DNA of 64,000 nucleotides, from positions 28,096,150 to 28,160,149 of the forward strand of contig CM069612.1 in assembly GCA_035771175.1 (NCBI GenBank). The letters run 5' to 3'. The notes under the pieces were generated by a model, which saw only the letters and a list, made by a program, of their open reading frames with translations, searched no databases and was not told the DNA's origin. Within the stretch, counting starts at the first letter, position 1; every line of letters begins with the position of its first letter. The translations under genes were made by a program, and so were the position numbers. The DNA comes from Paratinospora sagittata (Eukaryota; Streptophyta; Magnoliopsida; Ranunculales; Menispermaceae). This document shows, in pieces, positions 50,250 to 64,000 of this stretch.

Positions 50250-50388
50250 TATCAAGAACACAATTGAAGAAATAATTTCACTGTTATATCATTCACCGTG
50301 CATTGTTACAATATATAAGATACACAAAAAGAGTTTTACAAGGAAAGTCAATAGCATCTCTCCTGATTAATAGGAGATATTATAGGTG
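50250..50388 (-). repeat. Copia-3 5' LTR remnant
   Basis: Only about 139 bp of the 337-bp LTR remain. The outer part is deleted at the junction 'ttataggtg|ttacgc', where CRK-C exon 1 resumes. Confidence 0.8.
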
Positions 50389-50863
50389 TTACGCTACTCC
50401 AATCGGTCATTCTTCTCTGCTACGCAGAGTTCCCCTATTGGGTACCTACACAATACGGGAAGTACGATGGATCCAGAAGATTTGAATCGGGTTCTTGAAT
50501 ACTTGATGGATAGCTTGGTGACAGAAGCTGAATCTTCAACTTCATCAAGGGCGACTTATTTTGCTACTAAAGAAGTGAATTTGACCAAGTCTCAGACGAT
50601 TTATGGACTGGTGCAATGCAATCCTGATATAAGTCCGGGTAGCTGTGCTTTCTGTCTGAGAAGTGTTATTGGTCGAATTCCGACTTGCTGTGATACGAGA
50701 TTGGGTGGGAGAGTGGCTTTTCAGAGTTGTAATTTGAGGTATGAGTTATACCCTTTTTATGAATCTAGGGCTGTTGTTATTGTTGCTGCACCTGCACCAT
50801 CTTCATCCCCTCTCGTCTCCCTTAAGCCACCAGTATCATTAATCAACTCCGCCACCCCACTAG

Positions 50864-51570
50864 GTAATTTTTTTTTTTTTTTTTTGTGTGTTTTAGCATA
50901 GTCTCGATTTGCCTAGGGACAAATAGGTCGTGCAATGTATAAGTTGCGACTCATGAGCGACACTCTCCTAGCAAGTCAGTTTTCAAGGATGCAGTTAGCC
51001 CCCGGGCTTTATCATGGTATCAAATAAGGCGTATGCTTGTATGCCTGATTTGATATACGAGGGATGGGACGGGTTTGGATCTCTAGCCTTGCATGGGGGA
51101 GTGCAGAGCGACCCTATAAGTCTCAGGCAACCCTTTTCTTGCAAGCCGGATTTCAAGGATGAGTTAGGCCTGCGAGCTATGTCATTTAGGACATCCAGTA
51201 GGAGGGTTCTTTAATCATATGACAAAGTTTTTCAAAGAAATATAAGGTCCAAGTATGGTAAAACAAGAAGTGATCAGTTACCTTCATGACCTCATTGCTG
51301 TTAACTGAACTCTAACTTTGTCAAATTGTCATTAATCTTCAACATAGAGACATATATAGCATGAATCAAGCATTAATTCAGGTCTCCAAAGCCATTCCAT
51401 TTTCCTCAGAAATATTTATGTCTTGCAATGGTACTGTCATTTATTCGGTTTAGGGGCCATCATCTTAATACATTATCCAATCCTTGGTAATAATTCACAA
51501 ATAATGTTGTATTCAGTTAAAAAATGACAAACTGATGACTGACTATAAACATGAATCCTTAATTAAGCAG
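50864..51570 (+). other. CRK-C intron 1
   Basis: About 700 bp, shorter than intron 1 of CRK-B (1.8 kb) or CRK-D (2.4 kb). It begins with a long T run after the donor and shares 'tcatgacctcattgc' and 'tcaggtctccaaagcc' with the paralogue introns. Confidence 0.7.
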
Positions 51571-53678
51571 GGAATGAGGAGAATTCATCAAGAATGGTTG
51601 TCATTTTGGTCACTCCTTCAGCAATTGCAGCGGTACTCCTTTGAGCCATCACTGTCTGGTTATGCAGAAGAAAGAGGAGAACAAAGCAAAGGACAAAGAG
51701 AATGGCCAATGGTAAGTAGTTTCCCTAAATAGTTTTTCAATGTACAACTCTTTGATACAAAATTCAAACATATATTTATATCTATATGAATGTTCTTGGC
51801 TATTGATGTGTTTGATCCATATGACCAGCAATATATGCATCCCGAATCAGGTTGTTGTGTAATAATCGCCTACAAAAGCATTTCATTCACATTGTTCAAA
51901 AGAAAAGGGAAAGCCCAAGTTAACTCTTTTATAAGATTTCACTTCTCTGTAGATATTTACTAATTTGATTCAAATTTCTTATGCAATTATATTGGTCAAG
52001 ATATGGAGGACATAACAGCAATTGAATCCTTGCAATTTGACTTTGAAATTGTAAGAGCTGCTACAAAAGATTTCTCTCATGCCAATAAGCTAGGACAAGG
52101 TTGATTTGGAGCTGTTTACAAGGTAATTATAAAATTTTGTAGTTCAAAGTGAACTTTAAATGTTTTAATTATCTTAGCTCCAAAGTTTAGAAAGTACTTA
52201 CAGAAAGTCTGAATCATTTTACATTGAATTCAACAAGTGGTTGTTTTTCTTGTATACGTTACCAGGGCCAACTATCAGATGGACAAAAAATTGCCCTAAA
52301 GAGACTTTCAAGGTACTCTGAGCAACGTGATGAATATAAGAATGAGGTTGTTCTGGTTGCCAAGCTTCAACACCGGAATCTTGTTACGCTACTAGGTTTC
52401 TGCTTTAAAGGAGAGGAAAGGCTACTGATCTATGAGTTTGTGCCAAATGCAAGCCTTGATCAGTTTATACTTGGTTTCTCCATCTCTCACACCCTGTTTT
52501 TCTATCAATTTGCACTTGGATATGCATGCGTAGTTGAGAAAAAATGAAAGATTAAACGGCCATTATGCAAGGATGCAAGAAAGATGGAAAGAAGATCAAT
52601 ATTATGGAGAGATTAGAGGCCTAATTTCTTGTTTTGTTTGTAGATCCGGTTAAGCGTGCCGATTTAAATTGGGAAACACGTTACAAAATCATACGAGGAA
52701 TCGCTCGTGGAATGCTCTATCTTCATGAAGATTCTCGACATAGAATTATTCATCGAGATCTAAAAGCTAGCAACATTTTTTTAGATGCTGAGATGAATAC
52801 CAAAATTTCAGATTTTGGTATGGCACGGCTTTTTGTAGTGGACCAAACTCAAGGGAATACCAGTAGAGTTGTTGGAACATTAAGTACCAAACTAGTGAAC
52901 ATGCTATGTACTTGTATACCCCTTACCAAAGAATAATGATATTCATGGTTATTTAGATTATACTAAGTTATCTAAATTAGACCTTAAAAATTTTCTTTCA
53001 TGTTTCATCTTGAGTTGACTTTATAATTGGGCCACGTCATGCAGTGGATATATGTCCCCCGAGTATGCAATGCACAGGCACTTCTCAGTGAAGCCTGACG
53101 TATTCAGTTTCGGTGTGTTGCTTCTAGAGATTGTTGTTGGTCAGAAGAACAGCTCTTTCTATCTATCAGAGCAAGGCGAGGGCCTCCTAAGCCATGTGAG
53201 TATGAATATTTATATTTTACCTTTACTTGTTATTTCATTTCTAGATATGAATCAATATTATCACATAAAAGAAGAAGAGAAAATGTTGCAGCATGTACAA
53301 CGACTAGCAAAGTGATACAATTTTGAAAGTTTGCGCTTAAGATGGGTTTTGAATTGTACAGCTTTGGACTTGATAGCTCCAACATTACAAAGTAACTTCT
53401 CGGCCTGCGAAGTTACCAGATGCATACACATTGGTCTATTATGTGTTCAAGAAGATGCCGCAGAAAGACCCACCATGGAATCAGTTGTCATGCTCACTGG
53501 CCATTCTGTTAGTCTTGCACTGCCTTCAAAACCTGCATTTTATGTGAACAACAGAACGGAGTCAGGCTTGATTACAGAGGTGAATGAATCGGTTTCTTCC
53601 CAACCAGAACAAGCTACAGCTAGTTCGAGACTATTCACTGAGAATGATGTGCCAATTACTGAGGTATATCCACGATGA

Positions 53679-54730
53679 TAAAGTTTAAGATTGTGTTCAT
53701 TTATTTATCCAATTCAATCTAGTTACTTGTATCTTAACAAGTTCATTCCATTGAAGGAAAAAAAAAAAAAACAGAAAAGAAAAAAGAAATGAAGTTTTCA
53801 TCTTAATCCAATGATGTTGACTTTAGTGGCAGACATTCAGTTGTAGAATTGTGTAAGTTTGTATCAAAATAGTGAAGACTAGATTGGGACTCAAGGGACA
53901 TCTCAAATTATTTAAGATTTTTAAAGGTTAAGAAATTCAAAATTTTTCATTTAATTTCCATGTTATATATTTTAACATCTTTCGTATATGCATCACTAAT
54001 AAATCTAGTTGTCTAAGATTTAGAAAAAAAAAAAAGAAAAATAATTATGTAATATAGACCATATGCATCAATACACACGCATATGGTAAAGTAGGTAGAT
54101 ATAAATGTACATAAAATAAAAAATTATATTTTTACCCTTAGTAACCGGGTACCTATTATTGTCTTTTTATGTTCGGACCTGGCCCTTTTTGTAACGGTCA
54201 AGAATTTATGTTCATACCCGACTTGTTTTGAAAGTTATATTTTTTATACAACTTAAAAACAGGCTAGGCTGGACAATATTAGACAAACGGGTCTGAACAA
54301 ATATTATCACCCATAGATTTAATGATGGGCACAAACCTAGCCTTCAAGAAAAAAATAAAAGTAGTCTGATTCGTGTGCGCAAAACTCCTGCTTATTCAGT
54401 GTCCTTAAAAAGGATAGAATCAAAAGGGTCACATTTAAGTCTCTTGCACTTACCTTATTTCACAGGTAGCAAATCTAGCCTTCCTATAATATAAAGTGCT
54501 GAAGTTATTGATTTAGCCATGCGATCCAATTCGTATTAAATTCAATTATAATTACTTGGGTATATGATAAGTGGGGCCTACTTGTTTGGGTTGCCTGTGG
54601 AATAGTCGTAGCTTCTATTAATGCTCGTAAGAACGGGTAAAACTGTCGCGCCTCAACGTTGACATGTCTGAGTGGGGTGTCGAGCATACCCAGCACGGTC
54701 CATGACTCCATTTCAATATTCTTTGCTTTT
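53679..54730. other. Spacer between CRK-C and CRK-D
   Basis: No gene recognised. An AT-rich 3' flank, then text up to the CRK-D promoter block. The minus frame at 54505-54711 has no domain support. Confidence 0.4.
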
Positions 54731-54732
54731 AA

Positions 54733-54840
54733 CAGTCAAATTGCCTTAAACTTCACTCACTCCCATCGTCATCAAGTAGCTCTATTCCACAAGGAATTGG
54801 AATTGAACGAGGACTTCAATAATAGCCTCACATATAAGGT
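54733..54840 (+). promoter_or_regulatory. CRK-D conserved upstream block, displaced
   Basis: 'cagtcaaattgccttaaact' with 'cactcccatcgtcatcaag' matches the CRK upstream blocks, and 'attccacaaggaattgga' matches the CRK-A text at 35857. It carries one AGTCAA W-box core. It lies about 2.3 kb from the CRK-D ATG instead of the roughly 170 bp seen in the other copies, because later insertions intervene. Confidence 0.65.
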
Positions 54841-54877
54841 ATGGATGAGATATCATCTTCGTTAATATTAATGTCAT

Positions 54878-56247
54878 TAATATTTTTGACAAATTTAGAT
54901 GTAATTTTTTTTATTAAATTTAAAAATTGGCTACAAAAAAATAATATTTATGATGGCGTCACTCAAAAAAAAAAAAATGCATCGTTTTTCATTTTTAATA
55001 TATATAAATAATACAAACTTTTAAAGAGGAGCCTATAAATAATTATTTTTAAATAAAAAGATAAATTGTTAATAAAAATAAAAGTCATTGTTAAATACAA
55101 AAACAAAATGTAGAATAAATTAAAAAAATAAAGCGAACGACTATTAAAAAAATATGAAACAAAGAAGATGACGTCATATACTGAAAAAAAAAATTAAACT
55201 AATAAAATTACATAAAAAATTAACCTTGTTTAATTTCTTCGAAATATAAAAATTTTACAGTTTAAAAAAAAAAAAAAGAAACCATCGTCTCTCTAGTGTC
55301 ATATTTCCGACGTTTTCTTTCTTTTTGGTATCTCATTCATTTGTTTCAGAAATCGCACAAGGATTTTTATCCTTATACAAATTTTTTATTTTTCTTGAAG
55401 AGGAATCATCCACTTTGTACCAGATTTTATTTTTATTATTTAATAGTGGATGATGCCCTCTTGAAAAGGCGTGATCCATTATTAAATAAAAAACACAAAA
55501 TATAAAAAGTTAAAAAAAGAAAAAGTGAGTGGTTATAAAAAAAAATTTGAACAAATGTCATCTACTTTGCTAAAAAAAATGAAAAAGAAAATCACACAAG
55601 GTGTGATTTTTGAAATAAAGTCAAGGAGACAAAAAAAAGAGGATATCGGAGAGATGACACCGAAGAGACTAAATATTTTTTTATTTGTCAAATTTTTTAC
55701 ACTTCAAAGAAATCACACAAGGTTAATTTTTTTGTGTGAATTCGTTGGTTTAATTTTTTAAAAGTGGATGATGTACTTCAAGAGGCGTCATCCACTTTGT
55801 TCCAGATTTTTTTAATAGTTTTTTATTAATTTCTTTTACTTTATCCCAGATTTTTTTTATTTAACATAGTTTTCAGATTTTTTTCATAACCATTCACTTT
55901 TTTTTTTTTTTCACTTTCTAGATTTTGTATTTTTTATTTGATAGTTGATCACGCCTCTTTAAGAAACCTCATCCACCGTCAAACAATATAAATAAAATTT
56001 GGAACAAAGTGGACAATGCCTCTTTAAGAAAAATAAAAATCATACAAAGATAAAAAATTTTGTGCAATTTTCTTAAATAAATGAATGAGACACCAAAGAA
56101 AAAGAGGATATCAGAGAGATGATAATTTCTTTTTTTTTTTTTTTTTTCTGGCGTTATATATTTTTTATACTTCAAAAAAATCGAACAAGGATAATTTTTT
56201 ATGTAATTTTTTTTGTTTGATTTTTTTTAATAAATGGTGCATCTTTT

Positions 56248-56295
<48 letters not shown>

Positions 56296-56525
56296 TAGAA
56301 AACCATGCATGTCGCCCATTGAATGAATGGGCGGCATACATGTTTTATATTTTTTTAAGTGGCGCCTTTTTAAATTAAAAAATAAAATAAAAATTGTAGG
56401 CATATTTTAAACGGTACGCCACCAATGTGTTCAAAATTTGCTAAAATATGGATATATTATTTTTTGCTACTTATTTTTAAATTTAATATAAAATTATGCT
56501 TAAATTTGTCAAAAATCCGATTATT
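54878..56525. mobile_element. Long-TIR foldback element in the CRK-D promoter
   Basis: The outer ends 'tttttgacaaatttagatg' (left) and 'gcttaaatttgtcaaaaa' (right) are inverted copies extending about 85 bp. Inside them, two further arms of about 270 bp (about 55285-55560 and 55860-56130) are imperfect inverted copies, each containing 'gagaggcgtgatc'-like and 'atcatccactttgt'-like text. It is very AT-rich and has no protein of its own. Long nested TIRs suggest a Mutator-like or foldback element. The target duplication is not resolved. Confidence 0.6.
56251..56289. repeat. (TA)n microsatellite
   Basis: TA dinucleotide run inside the foldback element. Confidence 0.9.
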
Positions 56526-56529
56526 AAGT

Positions 56530-57047
56530 TAAGTACAATATTTGTAATTAAAATTCAGACCCACCAAACAATTATTTGAAAGGATGGCAGATAGTTATGG
56601 TTGGGAACATTATAAATACTAATTGAGATCCAGACTTGGTCAACGAGTATTGGTAATTAATTAGTTAATGACAAAAAAAAATTGCAAAGCAGTAACTTTT
56701 TTTTTATTTTTTATGGTCTCCTAGGTATGAGGTATGATCGCATTATTTGAATATGAGACCAGCCGAGTATAATCATAAATCTCTCTTCAAAGCGTCTCCA
56801 AGAATCAATTCTATATACCTCACGACTCAATCTGTTTCCATTGCCGGCCACTCATTGATTTTAATTGTTTCAAGTTTTTAATAATAAATAGTTTGTGGTT
56901 TGAAAAAAAAGGGGACTCCTAACTTAATTTAAAACTGACTTTTAAGTCATGTTTGACAGTTTCATTTTATATATTTATATATGATTCTTGTCCGTGGATC
57001 CCGTTGCATCCAATATTAATCTTTCAACAATTTCAAAGCAACAACTA
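56530..57047. other. Immediate upstream region of CRK-D
   Basis: About 500 bp of sequence without homology to the upstream regions of the other CRK copies. 'atttatatatttatatatga' near 56963 could serve as a TATA region. The proximal CRK-D promoter may therefore be new sequence. Confidence 0.4.
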
Positions 57048-62763
<5,716 letters not shown>

Positions 62764-63529
62764 TAAAGTATGGATTTTGTTTATTGTATCCTACTGAATC
62801 TAGTTACTAGTAACTTGGTATATCCATGATAACTATTTGAAGACCATAACTTTTGGGTTGAGTGGAATCTAATATAGTATCAAAGCTTAGGTTGTAGAGA
62901 TTTAGATCCAAAACTCTGTTAACATATATGTGTTCTTGGTTTATGTATCTGGCATTGTATGTCCTTTTATCTCCCTTTTATTTCTCCATGTGTTGGATGA
63001 GGCCGTACCTGAACTAATCAAAATTTGCAATCGCTTGTGTCTTTTCGGCTCTCTGATCACCTATAGGTAATAAAAAAAAAATTGGCATTACAGAGACGAG
63101 CTCTGGCTCTGCTAAATTACTTAACGTGATAGCAAGAATTGGGACAAGTCATCTTGAGGTTATCTGAAACATGCAAACTACAAGAATTGGATGCATTTTT
63201 AAGCTTTTCACCTTTTGATAACAGAGTTCTAGCCTTCTAAGAAATGTTTGAGTGATCAGTGAATTAATATAGTCGTATATCATGCATATAATCTGTCTAT
63301 ACTATTTTTTTTCTTTTTTCTTTTATAAGAAATTATGTGTACATATTGGAATAAATAAGAGAAGATGAAGAACCAAGAGTCCTCCTTGTACAAGACCATT
63401 AACTCAACATTACAATACATTTCAATCCAAGCACTTTTTCTATGGACATTGAGCCCAAAATTATACAACTTAAAAGATGGGACTCTCAAGGATCCTATTG
63501 TTTCTACCGCTGCCAAAAATCTACTTCAC
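62764..63529. other. Spacer between convergent CRK-D and the last CRK exon
   Basis: 3' flanks of two convergent genes. It includes the repeat text near 62840-63010 noted for CRK-D intron 1. No gene supported. Confidence 0.45.
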
Positions 63530-63851
63530 CTATCGAGGGTCAATCTCTGAAATCGAGATATCATTCACTAAGCACGGCGTTGAGTTAGCCATAGCTTGGT
63601 CTTGTTCAATAGAGCATGACTCTTCCACTTATACTGATAAAGAATGCAGGCTTTGAAGGCAATGCAAGAGTAACAGCATAGCTGGTGAACATGAGAACCA
63701 CAGATGCCATGTTGGGTATGTCTGCGGCGTCTTCTTGCACGCATAATAGACCAATGTGAATGCATCTTACAACTTCACTAACCAAACATCTACCCCTTAA
63801 TGTCGAATCTATCAACTGCAAAGATGTTCCTTCCATCCACTGTTTCAAAGA
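63530..63851 (-). pseudogene. CRK-E: last kinase exon on the minus strand, frameshifted, gene continues off the window
   Basis: After the acceptor TTGCAG (63852-63857) the minus strand reads SLKQWMEGTSLQLIDSTLRG, then VVRCIHIGLLCVQEDAADIP and SVVLMFTSYAVTLALPSKPA, matching the last CRK exon. A one-base shift near 63625 moves the tail into another frame, which reads VEESCSIEQDQAMANSTPCL and NDISISEIDPR to a stop at 63530. The invariant RPTM motif (kinase subdomain XI Arg) is IPNM here. The shift and the lost Arg suggest a pseudogene, although only this exon is visible. Earlier exons would lie beyond 64000. It is convergent with CRK-D. Confidence 0.75.
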
Positions 63852-63857
63852 CTGCAA

Positions 63858-64000
63858 TTTTTCAAAATGCATTCACAGAGAAAAGTTTCTCAGAATTTCA
63901 ATCAGGTCGTGGTGGGCATGGCTTTCCTAGTAATTGCATTCCTCATTTTTTCCTCTACTTAATGAACCAATAAATGAAGTTACATCACAAAATCTGACTT
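63858..64000 (-). other. Presumed intron of CRK-E at the window edge
   Basis: Non-coding on the minus strand upstream of the CRK-E last exon. The exon for kinase subdomain IX is not reached within the window. Confidence 0.4.

Larger units (their letters stand above)
45498..50388 (-). mobile_element. Copia-3: degenerate Ty1/copia element inside CRK-C exon 1
   Basis: Antisense to CRK-C. The 3' LTR is 45498-45834 (TGATAGAATT start on the minus strand, preceded by purine tract 'gagaagggg'). The 5' LTR remnant is 50250-50388, truncated at its outer side where CRK-C sequence resumes. The primer-binding site TGGTATCAGAGCC is at 50237-50249 on the minus strand. Internal frames carry several shifts and stops. 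The 3' LTR itself contains a tandem duplication of about 93 bp. No target duplication is visible because the right boundary has been deleted together with about 36 bp of CRK-C. Confidence 0.88.
45117..53678 (+). pseudogene. CRK-C: cysteine-rich receptor-like kinase, disrupted
   Basis: Exon 1 starts at 45117 (MGLSCCNKFLFFLSSAIL) and breaks at about 45497, after RCPN. It resumes at about 50389 with LRYSNRSFFS and ends at 50863. Between the parts lies Copia-3, and about 12 codons (QKESIIW...HCM in paralogues) are lost. Remaining exons: 51571-51711 (TGA in the membrane helix at 51642), 52001-52122 (TGA in the glycine loop at 52102, GGA to TGA), 52266-52473 (one codon lost), 52644 to about 52880 (donor GT lost, 'acattaag' where paralogues have 'acatggtaag'), 53045-53195, and a last exon from about 53362 whose acceptor and first roughly 25 bp are deleted, ending at 53678. 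HRDLKASN and DFG are still readable. Several independent lesions show the gene is dead. Confidence 0.93.

Noticed and set aside
55296..56378. Lys/Phe-rich short frames in the AT-rich region
   Set aside because: Low-complexity translation of the inverted arms of the long-TIR element.

Overview
This is nuclear DNA from a flowering plant, most likely a eudicot. The genes have short GT-AG introns, intergenic DNA is AT-rich, and Ty1/copia, LINE, CACTA, MULE and MITE-type elements are abundant. The core is a tandem array of DUF26 (Gnk2-type) genes. These are secreted cysteine-rich repeat proteins (CRRSP) and cysteine-rich receptor-like kinases (CRK), which plants use in cell-surface and apoplastic defence and stress signalling. 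I cannot name the species.

Layout. 1-9 kb: palindromic 'accgatcggt' repeats, hAT-like non-autonomous elements, and one small membrane-anchored protein gene (2619-2939). 9-20 kb, minus strand: a CRRSP relic (9.2 kb), two intact single-exon CRRSP genes (10.5 and 15.9 kb), and a decayed CRK kinase exon (19.4-19.8 kb), with a CACTA end and MITEs between them. 20-36 kb: a nest of mobile elements. It includes a copia element (22719-28587) that carries antisense HSP70 and cyclophilin fragments, and a young, nearly intact copia element (29981-35851). 36-63 kb, plus strand: four CRK units. CRK-A is an orphan ectodomain exon. CRK-B is intact (7 exons, 675 codons). CRK-C is a pseudogene split by a third copia element. 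CRK-D is intact (7 exons, 692 codons). At 63.5 kb a last CRK exon on the minus strand runs toward the window edge.

I assigned exons by hand from GT/AG sites and paralogue alignment. In CRK-B and CRK-D all seven exons join in frame to a complete protein, which strongly supports the models. A short upstream block with an inverted W-box core (AGTCAA) and a CCCATC motif is shared by all four CRK units. In CRK-A the young copia element sits inside this block, and removing it restores the roughly 170-bp spacing to the ATG seen in CRK-B and CRK-C.

I did not find a wholly new type of system. The best leads are the copia element with a chimeric HSP70/cyclophilin cargo inside a matching target-site duplication, the LTR placed as a possible new promoter for CRK-A, and the splice-compatible orphan ectodomain of CRK-A just upstream of intact CRK-B.
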